Source: Amycolatopsis coloradensis
GTDB taxonomy: Bacteria; Actinomycetota; Actinomycetes; Mycobacteriales; Pseudonocardiaceae
Direction of reading: 5' to 3'
DNA: 64,000 nucleotides
Assembly (NCBI RefSeq): GCF_001953865.1
Contig: NZ_MQUQ01000012.1
Span: 186,001 to 250,000, forward strand
This document shows positions 35,665 to 43,295 of the stretch, one piece after another. The notes beneath the pieces are model-generated. The model saw nothing but the letters and a program-made list of their open reading frames with translations, did no database searches and was not told where the DNA came from. Both the position numbers and the translations under genes were made by a program. The stretch's first letter is position 1. The number at the start of each line of letters is the position of its first letter.

Positions 35665-36955
35665 AAACGCGAAGCAGGGAAGTGACCGCGTCGACCACGC
35701 CGTCGACGGCGACCGGCCGCTGCTCGCGGGTCGCGAGACCGCGGACCGTCACGTTCCCGGCGTCCCAGTCCTCCTGGCCGACGATCACCACGGCCAGGGC
35801 CCCGGCCTTGTCGGCCCGGGTGAGCTCCTTGCCCAGCTTGCGGAGTTCGACGGGGGTGAGCGTGCGCAGACCGGCTTTCCGGAGCCGTCCCGCGACCTCG
35901 CGTGCGGCGTCGGTGAGCTCTTCGACCACCGGGATCACCACGACATCGGCCTCGCTGCGCGGTTTCGGCGTCAGCTCGTGGGTGTCGAGGAAGTCGATCA
36001 GCGTGACGTCGCCCATGCCGAAGCCGATCCCGGGGATCTGCTGCGAGGTGAACAACGACGCCAGGTCGCTGTACCGGCCGCCGCCGAAGAGGGCCCGGCG
36101 GTTCTCCGGAGAGGTGTCGAAGACCTCGAACACGGTCGACGTGTAGTACGCGAGCCCGCGCACGATCATCGGATCGAACGTGATCAGGTCCGCCGCGCCG
36201 CTGCTGAGCACCTTCACCAGGTTCGAGTTCTCCTTGACCTGCTCGGGCAGCTCGTCGAGCAGGGCCACGCCGGACGACAGGATCTCGGTCAGCTTCTCGA
36301 ACTGCTTGTCGGTCAGCCCGATCCCGGCCGCGGTGTCGCTCAGCTTCGTGCGGTCCGACTTCTCCCAGCGGTCCACCAGGGTGAACACCTGCGGCAACTG
36401 CTCCGCGGTCACGCCGACGATGTCGGTGAGCGCCGAGGAGAGCAGGTTCCGGTCGTTGGCGCGCACTCCGAACATGTCCGGGGTCGCGCCGAGCGCGCCC
36501 ATCATGTCGTGGATCAGCTCGAAGATCTCGATCTCGCAGTTCGCGCTGTCCGAACCGAAGATGTCCGCGTTGATCTGCCAGTGCTCGCGGACCCGCCCCC
36601 GTTGCGGCCGCTCGTAGCGGTGGCAGTTCGGGTGGCTGTACCAGCGCACCGGGAACTGCAGCGACTTGGCGTTGCCCGCGATCATCCTGGCGACCGACGG
36701 CGTCATCTCCGGGCGCAGCGCCAGCCGCTCGCCGCCCTTGGTGGTCAGCGTGTACAGCTGCTGGTCGGCGATCTCCTGCCCGGACTTGCGCTCGTAGATC
36801 TCGGCGGGTTCCAGGATCGGGCCGTCGTAGCGGAGGAAGCCCCGCAGTTCGAGCACGCCGTAGAGATGGCCGAACACCTGCGTCCGGACGGACATCTCGG
36901 CGGGCAGGAAGTCGCGGGTCCCCTTGGCGGGGGCTGTCGGCAGGTATTCAGGCAC
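35663..36955 (-). CDS. hisS: Histidyl-tRNA synthetase
   Basis: A 430-aa class II aminoacyl-tRNA synthetase. GTRDFLPAEM opens the catalytic domain, motif 2 is RYERPQRGRVREHWQINADI, the histidine-binding peptide is VRGLAYYTSTVFEVF, and motif 3 is GIGFGMGD. The C-terminal anticodon-binding domain is VVVIPVVEELTDAAREVAGR and beyond. A GTG at 36955 (MPEYLPTAPAKGTRDF) is chosen: the residues upstream in frame are basic and no start there has a ribosome site. It is a 430-aa form unlike the classical E. coli-type N-terminus, so a second HisRS may exist elsewhere. Confidence 0.93.
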   Translation of the reverse strand: MPEYLPTAPAKGTRDFLPAEMSVRTQVFGHLYGVLELRGFLRYDGPILEPAEIYERKSGQEIADQQLYTLTTKGGERLALRPEMTPSVARMIAGNAKSLQFPVRWYSHPNCHRYERPQRGRVREHWQINADIFGSDSANCEIEIFELIHDMMGALGATPDMFGVRANDRNLLSSALTDIVGVTAEQLPQVFTLVDRWEKSDRTKLSDTAAGIGLTDKQFEKLTEILSSGVALLDELPEQVKENSNLVKVLSSGAADLITFDPMIVRGLAYYTSTVFEVFDTSPENRRALFGGGRYSDLASLFTSQQIPGIGFGMGDVTLIDFLDTHELTPKPRSEADVVVIPVVEELTDAAREVAGRLRKAGLRTLTPVELRKLGKELTRADKAGALAVVIVGQEDWDAGNVTVRGLATREQRPVAVDGVVDAVTSLLRV

Positions 36956-36990
36956 GTCAGCAAGCTTAACGAGCGGTCGCCACCGCTTTG

Positions 36991-37380
36991 TCAGGGGAAG
37001 GCCACGCCGTACGCGGTGGTCAGGATCGCCGCCCCCAGCAGGACGGCCCCGGCGCTGGTGACCCGTCCGCCGAGCTTGCCCTTGCCCGGTGCCAGGTGCA
37101 GGAAGAAGCCACCGGATTGGGCGAGTACGCCGAACAGCAGCAAGAAGCAGACGATCCACAGCGTGGTGTCCGAGAGCCCGGTCTGCCCGAGGATCTGGAG
37201 CGCGACCAGCGCCAGCACCAGCAGGACACCGGCGTGGGCGTGACCCGCGCGGAACATGCTCCGCTGGTGTTCGGTCAGTTTCCGGTCGCGCAGGACACCC
37301 ATCAGGGCGTACCCGCCGTACATCACCGTCGGCAGCGACACGAGCGCGATGACCGTGAACAGTCTGATGGGGCCTTCCAT
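36991..37380 (-). CDS. Small four-helix membrane protein
   Basis: A 129-aa protein with four predicted membrane helices: LFTVIALVSLPTVMYGGYAL, GVLLVLALVALQILG, LWIVCFLLLFGVLAQSGGFF and SAGAVLLGAAILTTAYGV. A GHAHAG motif between helices 1 and 2 recalls haem- or copper-related or DUF-type transporters, but no family is identified. Start ATG at 37380. A 28-bp palindromic operator lies 31 nt upstream, so it is probably repressed by a TetR-like protein. It lies 36 nt upstream of the hisS start on the same strand. Confidence 0.7.
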   Translation of the reverse strand: MEGPIRLFTVIALVSLPTVMYGGYALMGVLRDRKLTEHQRSMFRAGHAHAGVLLVLALVALQILGQTGLSDTTLWIVCFLLLFGVLAQSGGFFLHLAPGKGKLGGRVTSAGAVLLGAAILTTAYGVAFP

Positions 37381-37410
37381 GGTTCTTCCCTTCGTGGTGA
37401 GGAAGGCAAC

Positions 37411-37438
37411 GATAACACTGTTTTAAAACGGTGTCATC
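37411..37438. promoter_or_regulatory. 28-bp palindrome upstream of the small membrane protein (TetR-type operator)
   Basis: GATAACACTGTTTT / AAAACGGTGTCATC are complementary in 12 of 14 positions with no spacer, centred at 37424/37425. The low GC content, length and location just before a gene start are typical of TetR/AcrR operators. The downstream gene is on the minus strand. The TetR at 32.5-33.1 kb is a possible but unproven partner. Confidence 0.6.
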
Positions 37439-37462
37439 AAAATTGGCTTCCCGCTTCCGGGA

Positions 37463-38647
37463 TCAGATCCGGGAGCCGCGCGCGAGGACGAGGCGAAGGT
37501 TCCGGAGTGCGGAAAGATCGGTGAGCGGGTCGCCGTCGACCACCAGGACGTCGGCGCTCAGCCCGGGGGCGAGCCGCCCGGTGACGTCGCCGAGGCCGAG
37601 TCCGGTGGCGCTGTCCTCGGTCGCGATCTCGAGGATCCGGCGCCTGCCGAAGCCGAGCCATTCGTAGAGTTCGAGTGCGCCGACCGGATCGTCGAAAACC
37701 GACCCCGGCAGCCCGGCGTCCGTCCCCGATAGGAGCGGGACCCTCAGTTCCTCCAGCCAGGACAGCCGTCCGTAGACGTTCCGCGCGAGTTCCTCGCCCA
37801 TGCGCTCGGCCAGCACGCGCCAGTTACGACTGCTCGTCGAACACGCCGCGATGCCCTCGTCGGCCATCCGGGTGGCGACGCCGTCACGCCGGTCCTGCTG
37901 TCGTGGCCCGGTCAGCCACGTGCAGTGTTCGATGGTGCGCACCCCGGCCTCGACCGACGTCTCGATCGCGTCGGCACCGTGCGCGTGCGCCGCGACGGGA
38001 AGTCCGTGGCTCGCCGCGTATGCCACGATCAGGTGAAGTTGGCGGACGTCGAACTGTGATTCCCACATGTCCGCGCCGCCTTCGGTGATCTGGCCGCCGC
38101 TGGCCATCACCTTGATCACGTCCGCGCCGCCTGCCGCGTTGGCGTCGATGAGCGCGCGGATCGCGCCGTCGTCGGCGACCTCACCGCCGAAGAAGTGGCA
38201 GTGTCCGTTAGGGACAGTCAGAGGAGTGCCCGCCGTCAGCAGACGGGGAGCGGCGATCCTTTCAGCCGCCAGTTCCGCCCGCACCCGCGCGCCGAGAGCG
38301 TCGCGGTCGCCGAGGTCCCGCACCGTCGTGACACCGTTGCGCAGCAACTGCCCCAACCGGTCCTTGGCCCCCGCGCGGAGAGCGGCGTCGTCACTCGCCA
38401 GGAAATTCGGGAGCATTTCGCGGGTGGCGTCGAAAGCCAGGTGCACGTGGGCGTTGAAGAGGCCGGGCAGCAACGTCGCGCCGGGGAAGTCGAGCCGCTC
38501 GGCGTCCGGCGACGCCTGTGCGGCGACTTCGGCGCGCGGGCCGGCCGCGAGGATCCGGTCGCCCTCGACGAGGACGGCGCCGTCCTCGACGGGGGTGCTC
38601 GGCCGCGGCAGGAGCCGGTCCGCGGTGAGGAGAAGCTGCAAGGTCAT
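37463..38647 (-). CDS. Metal-dependent amidohydrolase (imidazolonepropionase/prolidase-like)
   Basis: A 394-aa amidohydrolase-superfamily enzyme. The metal site HxH is in NAHVHLAF, the bridging lysine candidate is in ADVIKVMASGG, later histidines are in AAHAHGADAIE and EHCTW, and the catalytic Asp is in LSGTDAG. A C-terminal beta segment, GRLAPGLSADVLVVDGDPL, is typical. It resembles the organophosphate/Xaa-Pro dipeptidase-like group. The ATG at 38647 overlaps the stop of the 7-TM gene (ATGA), making it the last gene of a four-gene operon. The substrate is unknown; a small signal or cyclic peptide is conceivable, given its partners. Confidence 0.88.
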   Translation of the reverse strand: MTLQLLLTADRLLPRPSTPVEDGAVLVEGDRILAAGPRAEVAAQASPDAERLDFPGATLLPGLFNAHVHLAFDATREMLPNFLASDDAALRAGAKDRLGQLLRNGVTTVRDLGDRDALGARVRAELAAERIAAPRLLTAGTPLTVPNGHCHFFGGEVADDGAIRALIDANAAGGADVIKVMASGGQITEGGADMWESQFDVRQLHLIVAYAASHGLPVAAHAHGADAIETSVEAGVRTIEHCTWLTGPRQQDRRDGVATRMADEGIAACSTSSRNWRVLAERMGEELARNVYGRLSWLEELRVPLLSGTDAGLPGSVFDDPVGALELYEWLGFGRRRILEIATEDSATGLGLGDVTGRLAPGLSADVLVVDGDPLTDLSALRNLRLVLARGSRI

Positions 38648-39777
38648 GCCTCGTTTCGGGATACCGCGGCCGAGAGCGCGAGCAACGGCCGCACGTCGGA
38701 TTCGATGTCCGCGGCGCCACCGGGAAGCACGAGTTTCGCCCGCCCGTCGGTCTCCTCGCCCGCGGTCTGCCTGGCGATCGCCGCCTTCAGCGCCTCCGCC
38801 GCCGCGCCGGGATCGTCGACGGCGAGCGCGGTGAGATCGGTTTCCAGGTAGGGGCTCAACTGCACGAGCCCGTCCCGGATCTCGATCACGCGGCGGTAGT
38901 AGCGGCGGTGGATCGTACGCGGACGCCACCGCTCCCACGGTCCGTGCGGCGTGGTCCGGAGCACGATGTTCGGGTAGACCTCGGCGAGGACGGTCCACAA
39001 GGGCGTGAGCCGTTCGTGGTGCAAGCGGTGCTGGCGACGGCGGCGCAGCGCGGCGAACCGCGCGCGGACGCCGGGATAGGTGATCCCCGCGAGGAACAGC
39101 ACGATCCCGAGCAGCACCAGCGGGACGGCGACGGTGAGCAGCTGCGGGACCGACGGCCCGAACACCCAGGCGATCACGATGTAGAGCGCGCGGAAGATGC
39201 TGCCCGCCGCGAGGCAGATCAGTCCGGCGGCGCCGAGTTTCAACCCGGTCCGCAGGTGCCGGTCCGCCGAGCGGATGTACCGGAAGATCCACCAGGCGCA
39301 GGCGGACAGGCCGTAGATCAGGTACAGCCCGGCCCCGAGGTAGAACAGCGCCACGCCGGACACGTGCACGAGCTTCGGGCTCAGCGCGAGCCCTCGTGCT
39401 TCCGGTGGGGTGATGGCCATGGCGACCAGCATCAGCGCGATCGCGCCCGCCAGCGGGATCAGTTCGAAGAGGACGCGTCGTGGCCGGCGCGGGCCGAGTG
39501 CGGAGCCGAGGAAGACGATCAACAGCGCGCAGACCCCGATGGCGAGCATGACGTTGTTGACGAGGCGGCCGGTGCCACGGCCGGTCAGCCCGTCGAGCCA
39601 GCCGGAAATGACCTTCTGCTGGGCGAGGAAGGACCCGGCGACGCAGACGATCGTGATGGTGATCGCCCAGTTCGGGAGCACCCGCGGTGCCCGGTACGTC
39701 TGGTAGATCCGCCAGGCGAGTGCGGTCGCGAACAACACCATCGCCACGATGTTGAGCGGGGAGAACAGCGAGTTCAC
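38644..39777 (-). CDS. MAB_1171c-family seven-helix membrane protein
   Basis: A 377-aa protein. Seven helices fill residues ~8-245: LNIVAMVLFATALAWRIY, LPNWAITITIVCVAGSFL, NNVMLAIGVCALLIVFLGSA, VLFELIPLAGAIALMLVAMA, VSGVALFYLGAGLYLIYGLS, LGAAGLICLAAGSIFRALYI and LLTVAVPLVLLGIVLFLAGI. A basic linker (ALRRRRQHRLHH) leads to a ~120-aa soluble tail with RTIHRRYYRRVIEIRDGLVQL. Relatives are annotated as putative transporters without proof; the 7-TM-plus-tail shape also fits a sensor. A GTG at 39777 gives the usual 4-nt overlap with the protease gene; a GTG at 39783 is also possible. Confidence 0.85.
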   Translation of the reverse strand: MNSLFSPLNIVAMVLFATALAWRIYQTYRAPRVLPNWAITITIVCVAGSFLAQQKVISGWLDGLTGRGTGRLVNNVMLAIGVCALLIVFLGSALGPRRPRRVLFELIPLAGAIALMLVAMAITPPEARGLALSPKLVHVSGVALFYLGAGLYLIYGLSACAWWIFRYIRSADRHLRTGLKLGAAGLICLAAGSIFRALYIVIAWVFGPSVPQLLTVAVPLVLLGIVLFLAGITYPGVRARFAALRRRRQHRLHHERLTPLWTVLAEVYPNIVLRTTPHGPWERWRPRTIHRRYYRRVIEIRDGLVQLSPYLETDLTALAVDDPGAAAEALKAAIARQTAGEETDGRAKLVLPGGAADIESDVRPLLALSAAVSRNEA

Positions 39778-40295
39778 AGCCACCCTTGATGGTCACCCAG
39801 CGCGCCTTGGACACGGCGGACGTCATCGTCGTCGGCGCGACGGGGAATCGTGTAGTTCAAGACCGACGCCCATTCGAGGATGATGGTCGCCACGGTCTCG
39901 GCTTCCCATTCGTGCGCCTCATCGTAGGAGGTGCGGCGCAGAGCGCGGTGTACGGCGTCGCCGTCGAGCCCCGGCGCGGGGCCGCGCAGGAAGTCGGCCG
40001 GTTCGGCGTCGCCGCCGGGATGGTGATCGGCGAGCATATGCCCGAGTTCGTGCAGGACGATGTGATCCTGATGGGATTTCGTGGTCTCCTGCTGGAAGAA
40101 GATGTAGTCCGCCGACGAGGTGGCGATCCAGCAGCCGAACGGGCCGGGCACCTCCAGTGGATACGGCATCAGCCGGATCGGCCTGCCGCGCTGCTCGCCG
40201 AGCCGCTCGCAGAGCACGCCGACGTCGAGCGGCGGTTCGATGTCGAGACTGTGCAGCATCTTCCGGCAGCGTTTGCGGAGTTCGCGTTCCTTCAT
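39774..40295 (-). CDS. ImmA/IrrE-family metalloprotease
   Basis: A 173-aa zinc peptidase. The active site is HELGHMLADHH (HExxH), and the third ligand is probably in the downstream EWEAETVA helix. The N-terminal MKERELRKRCRKMLHSLDIE is a helical segment. In Bacillus ImmA cleaves the partner XRE repressor ImmR to switch on a mobile element; in Deinococcus IrrE cleaves DdrO. The XRE gene immediately upstream, overlapping by 4 nt, is the obvious candidate substrate here. No integrase or phage gene is nearby, so a chromosomal signalling use is more likely. Confidence 0.9.
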   Translation of the reverse strand: MKERELRKRCRKMLHSLDIEPPLDVGVLCERLGEQRGRPIRLMPYPLEVPGPFGCWIATSSADYIFFQQETTKSHQDHIVLHELGHMLADHHPGGDAEPADFLRGPAPGLDGDAVHRALRRTSYDEAHEWEAETVATIILEWASVLNYTIPRRADDDDVRRVQGALGDHQGWL

Positions 40296-40684
40296 CGTTT
40301 TTCGCCCGGCTGCCCGCGTTCGGCCCGTTCGTACCGTTCGACGAGTTCCAGCAGATCCATGACCTGGCGGCGGCCCTGCGGCGAAAGCTCCTGCGCGCGC
40401 ATGGCCATGAGCTTCGCCTCTCCGATGGGGGGTGGTTCCTGCTCTTCGAAGAAGTAGGTGATCGGGACCCCGAAAAGCTTCGCGAGCGCTTCCACGTAGT
40501 GAATCTTCGGATTGATCCGTTTGCCGGTGGCGAGCTGCTGGAGGTACGCGGGCGACATGGCGGGCCCGCCGGCGCGATCGATCGCCGCGGACAGTTCGCG
40601 ATAACTGTGCGGGGCACCTTCGTCCGCGCGCACCGAGTCGATCAGCGCGCTCAGTTTCCGGGCGAAGGTCTGGTGCGGCGGCAT
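40292..40684 (-). CDS. XRE-family helix-turn-helix regulator
   Basis: A 130-aa protein. The DNA-binding domain is SYRELSAAIDRAGGPAMSPA then YLQQLATGKRINPKIHYVEA, followed by LAKLFGVPITYFFEEQ, a typical XRE ending. A helical tail (RRQVMDLLELVERYERAERG) probably dimerises. It is the first gene of the XRE-ImmA-7TM-amidohydrolase operon, starting at ATG 40684. A promoter region with overlapping inverted sequences lies at 40754-40789 and may be its own operator. Confidence 0.9.
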   Translation of the reverse strand: MPPHQTFARKLSALIDSVRADEGAPHSYRELSAAIDRAGGPAMSPAYLQQLATGKRINPKIHYVEALAKLFGVPITYFFEEQEPPPIGEAKLMAMRAQELSPQGRRQVMDLLELVERYERAERGQPGEKR

Positions 40685-40753
40685 GGTCCCCCGTTCATTC
40701 CATGGTCCCGTTCTGTAGGGGGAGTGTAACGCGATTCGTCCTGTCCGCAGCTG

Positions 40754-40789
40754 TTGACAGTGTATGTATGCAGTGGTTTACAGTTGTCA
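40754..40789. promoter_or_regulatory. Overlapping divergent promoter signals within an imperfect palindrome
   Basis: On the plus strand TTGACA (40754-40759) is followed after 17 nt by TTTACA (40777-40782). On the minus strand CTGACA (40789-40784) is followed after 16 nt by TACATA. TTGACAGTGTA and TTTACAGTTGTCA form an imperfect inverted repeat. A protein bound here could control both the XRE operon (minus) and whatever is transcribed toward 40.9 kb (plus). The surrounding sequence is distinctly less GC-rich than the genes. Confidence 0.45.
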
Positions 40790-40911
40790 GGCGGTTTCGT
40801 ACCGTGTCCAGGCCTCTTGCTCCGGAATCCGTGCCCTGGGGGTGCACGGACAACGGAGTGAGAGGCGTTTTTTCAGGCGGGTGCACAAGATCGTGCCGCA
40901 TGTAGTACGCT

Positions 40912-41012
40912 TGGGTAGCCAAGGTTGATCGCCATCACGGCGAACCCTTGGCCCAGGCCTGTTGCCGGAGGTCGACCCCCAGGGCTTCCGGTAACAGGCC
41001 CCTTTACTTTCT
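40912..41012 (+). ncRNA. Candidate small structured RNA with two hairpins
   Basis: About 100 nt in a 490-nt gene-free gap. Hairpin 1 is CCAAGG (40919-40924) with CCTTGG (40946-40951), extended inside by CGCC/GGCG (40930-40933, 40939-40942). Hairpin 2 is GGCCTGTTGCCGGA (40956-40969) with TCCGGTAACAGGCC (40987-41000), 14 bp with one G-T, around a 17-nt loop containing ACCCCC. A pyrimidine-rich tail (CCTTTACTTTCTGCTC) follows. A possible -10 TAGTAC is at 40903. No ORF fits. It recalls the two-hairpin actinobacterial 6C RNA, but only one loop is C-rich, so that name is not assigned. Orientation is inferred from the tail. Confidence 0.5.
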
Positions 41013-41038
41013 GCTCCCGGTTCGCGCCACCAACTACC

Positions 41039-41166
41039 GCAACTAGAGGACGAATTGCGTGAGGGCGCGAGAGTGCCGCCGTGGTGACAAGTCCCTGACG
41101 CTGACGCAAGTAGGTGACTAAACGCGTCGTCGGTCGTGCCGAAAGCGCAACTAGAGGACGAATTGC
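41039..41166. repeat. Two CTAGAGGAC-family repeats before the flavodoxin gene
   Basis: GCAACTAGAGGACGAATTGC occurs identically at 41039-41058 and 41147-41166, same orientation, 108 nt apart. The second copy ends 8 nt before the stop of the convergent flavodoxin gene. The sequence between them is not otherwise notable. Confidence 0.8.
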
Positions 41167-41174
41167 GGTGAGCC

Positions 41175-41627
41175 TCAGGCCATGAGGGTGGCCGCGAGAG
41201 TGCCGCCCAGTTCGAAACAAGCCTTCAGCTCCTCATTGCCCGGTTCCCCGGTGACGAGGACCGGGGAAGCCGCGCGCTCCCAGCCGAGGCCGGTGGTGAT
41301 GCTCTCGATTCCGCGCACGGTCCCGGCGGTGTCGTCGTTGCCGTGCACGAAGAAACCGAACGGCCGCCCGCGTGTGGAATCCAGGCACGGGTAGTAGACG
41401 GTGTCGAAGAAATGCTTCAGCGCCCCGGACATGTAGCCGAGATTCGCCGGGGTGCCGAGCAGGTAGCCGTCGGCGTCGAGGACGTCGGGCACGGTCGCGC
41501 CCAGCGCCGGACGGCGCACGACGTCGACACCCTCGATGTCCGGATGCTTCGCGCCGGAAAGCACGGCTTCGAACATCGCCTGCGTCGAGGGCGACGGCGT
41601 GTGGTGGACGATCAGCAACCTGGGCAT
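41175..41627 (-). CDS. Flavodoxin-family / NAD(P)H-dependent FMN oxidoreductase-like protein
   Basis: A 150-aa flavodoxin-fold protein. The phosphate loop is LIVHHTPSPSTQAMFE, a variant of the T/SxTGxT loop. DGYLLGTPANLGYMSGALKHFF is the FMN-ring segment typical of WrbA/NAD(P)H reductase relatives, and GFFVHGNDDTAGT follows. It is likely cytoplasmic and may be a quinone or azo reductase. The ATG at 41627 lies 1 nt after the stop of the phosphomutase gene, so they share a transcript. Confidence 0.85.
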   Translation of the reverse strand: MPRLLIVHHTPSPSTQAMFEAVLSGAKHPDIEGVDVVRRPALGATVPDVLDADGYLLGTPANLGYMSGALKHFFDTVYYPCLDSTRGRPFGFFVHGNDDTAGTVRGIESITTGLGWERAASPVLVTGEPGNEELKACFELGGTLAATLMA

Positions 41628-41628
41628 G

Positions 41629-43266
41629 TCAAGCCAGACGGGACTCGATGTCGGCCCGGAGCGCGGCCAGCCGCGTGCCGGCGGCGGTGCGCGCCTCGGC
41701 GAGATCTCCGGAAACCGGCTGTTTCACCTGCAGGTACGCCTTCAGCTTCGGCTCGGTTCCGGAGGGCCTGATCACCACGCGCAGACCCTCGCCGGTCAGC
41801 CGGAGGACGTCGGCGTCGGGCAGGAGATCCTCCATCGTGACGTCGGTGCCGCCCAGCGACGCCGGGGGAGCGGCGCGCAGACCGGCCATCAGCTTCTCCC
41901 GCACCGACAGGTCGGTGACCCGCAGCGAGACCTGGTCCGTCACGTGCACGCCGTGCTTCACGGCCAGTTCGTCGAGGACGTCCAGCGGCCCGCGGCCCGC
42001 CGCGCGCAGGGAAGCGGTCAGCCCCGCGGCGAACACGGCGGCGGAGATACCGTCCTTGTCCCGTACGAAATCGGGATTCACGCAGAGGCCGAGCGCCTCT
42101 TCGTAGGCGAACACGAGGCCGTCGCCCGCGCGGACCAGCCATTTGAACCCGGTCAACGTCTCCGCGTAGCGCGCTCCGAATTCCTTCGCGACTTCGCCCA
42201 GCATCGACGACGACACGATCGTGGTCGCCACGAGCGGATCCACAGTGTCTACAGTGGACAGAACATGCCAGCCGAGCAGGACGCCGGTTTCGTCGCCCCG
42301 CAGCATCCGCCATGAACCGTCCCGTTCACGCACGCCCAGCGCGCACCGGTCGGCGTCGGGGTCGAGCGCGATCGCCAGATCGGCGTCCACTTCGGACGCC
42401 AGCGCGAGCAAAAGGTCCGTCGCGCCCGGTTCCTCCGGGTTCGGGAAGGCGACCGTCGGGAAGCCGGGGTCCGGCGCGGACTGCTCGGCCACCAAACTCG
42501 GCTCGGTGAAACCGGCGCGGGCGAAAGCGGCGCGCAGGGTCTCCGCGCCGACGCCGTGCAACGCCGTCGCGGCGACCTTGACCCCGCGTTCCGGGCCGCG
42601 TGGCAGAAGGGCGACCTTGGCGAGATAGGCGTCCAGGAGTTCGTCGCCCAGTACCTCGGCGCCCGGCTCGCGCGGGACGCTGACGGCCGGGAGAGCGGCT
42701 TCGATGGCGCGCTCGATCTGGCCGTCCGAAGGCGGGACGATCTGGCCGCCGGTCGCGTCGTAAAGCTTGTAACCGTTGTCGGCGGGGGGATTGTGCGACG
42801 CGGTGATCTGGATGCCCGCGACGGCGCCGAGTTCCAGCACGGCGAACGCGAGCACCGGCGTCGGCAGCGGCCCCGGCAGCACCTTCACCGCGAATCCGGC
42901 GGCCGACAGCACCTCGGCGGCGGCCTTGGCGAAGGCTTCCGATCCGCGTCGCGCGTCGCGGTCGACCACCACGACGCCGCCCGGATGTCCTTGCGCGGCA
43001 AGCCAGGCCGCGACTCCGGCCGTCGTGCGGGTGACGACCGCGACGTTCATCCCGTTGGGGCCCGCGCGTACCGGGCCGCGCAGTCCGGCGGTGCCGAACT
43101 CGAGCGGACCCGCCATCCGGTCCGCGAGCTCGTCGGCCGCACCGGCTTCGCCGCCCATCGCTCGGGCGAGGATGTTCTGGAGCTCGACACGGGAATCGTC
43201 GTCCGGGTCGTCGGCGATCCAGCGGAACGCCCGATCCCGGAGCTCCGGGGTCAAGGAAGTCGTCAC
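41629..43266 (-). CDS. Phosphohexomutase (phosphomannomutase/phosphoglucomutase family, PmmB-like)
   Basis: A 545-aa alpha-D-phosphohexomutase. The N-terminal GTAGLRGPVRAGPNGMN is conserved. The phosphoserine loop is TASHNPPADNGYK, the Mg loop is DPDADRC, the sugar loop is YEEALG, and the phosphate-binding RPSGTEPKLK is near the C-terminus. It interconverts sugar 1- and 6-phosphates (or pentose 1- and 5-phosphates). Its place next to deoD matches Rv3308 (pmmB) of M. tuberculosis (from memory). In this neighbourhood it could serve as the phosphopentomutase that links the DeoA/DeoD products to DeoC, since no deoB-type gene is present. GTG start at 43266. Confidence 0.9.
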   Translation of the reverse strand: MTTSLTPELRDRAFRWIADDPDDDSRVELQNILARAMGGEAGAADELADRMAGPLEFGTAGLRGPVRAGPNGMNVAVVTRTTAGVAAWLAAQGHPGGVVVVDRDARRGSEAFAKAAAEVLSAAGFAVKVLPGPLPTPVLAFAVLELGAVAGIQITASHNPPADNGYKLYDATGGQIVPPSDGQIERAIEAALPAVSVPREPGAEVLGDELLDAYLAKVALLPRGPERGVKVAATALHGVGAETLRAAFARAGFTEPSLVAEQSAPDPGFPTVAFPNPEEPGATDLLLALASEVDADLAIALDPDADRCALGVRERDGSWRMLRGDETGVLLGWHVLSTVDTVDPLVATTIVSSSMLGEVAKEFGARYAETLTGFKWLVRAGDGLVFAYEEALGLCVNPDFVRDKDGISAAVFAAGLTASLRAAGRGPLDVLDELAVKHGVHVTDQVSLRVTDLSVREKLMAGLRAAPPASLGGTDVTMEDLLPDADVLRLTGEGLRVVIRPSGTEPKLKAYLQVKQPVSGDLAEARTAAGTRLAALRADIESRLA

Positions 43267-43295
43267 CGAGCCAGCCTACGGGTACCTTGGAGAAG

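Noticed and set aside
39774..40684. XRE-ImmA pair as evidence of a prophage or ICE
   Set aside because: No integrase, attachment site, structural or conjugation genes on either side; upstream and downstream genes are chromosomal.
40702..40905. A 67-codon plus-strand ORF in the gap before the candidate RNA
   Set aside because: No ribosome binding site, no family resemblance, and it crosses the promoter-like palindrome.
40912..41012. Candidate RNA named as 6C RNA
   Set aside because: Only one hairpin loop has a run of Cs (five), while the family is known for C-runs in both; kept as unclassified.
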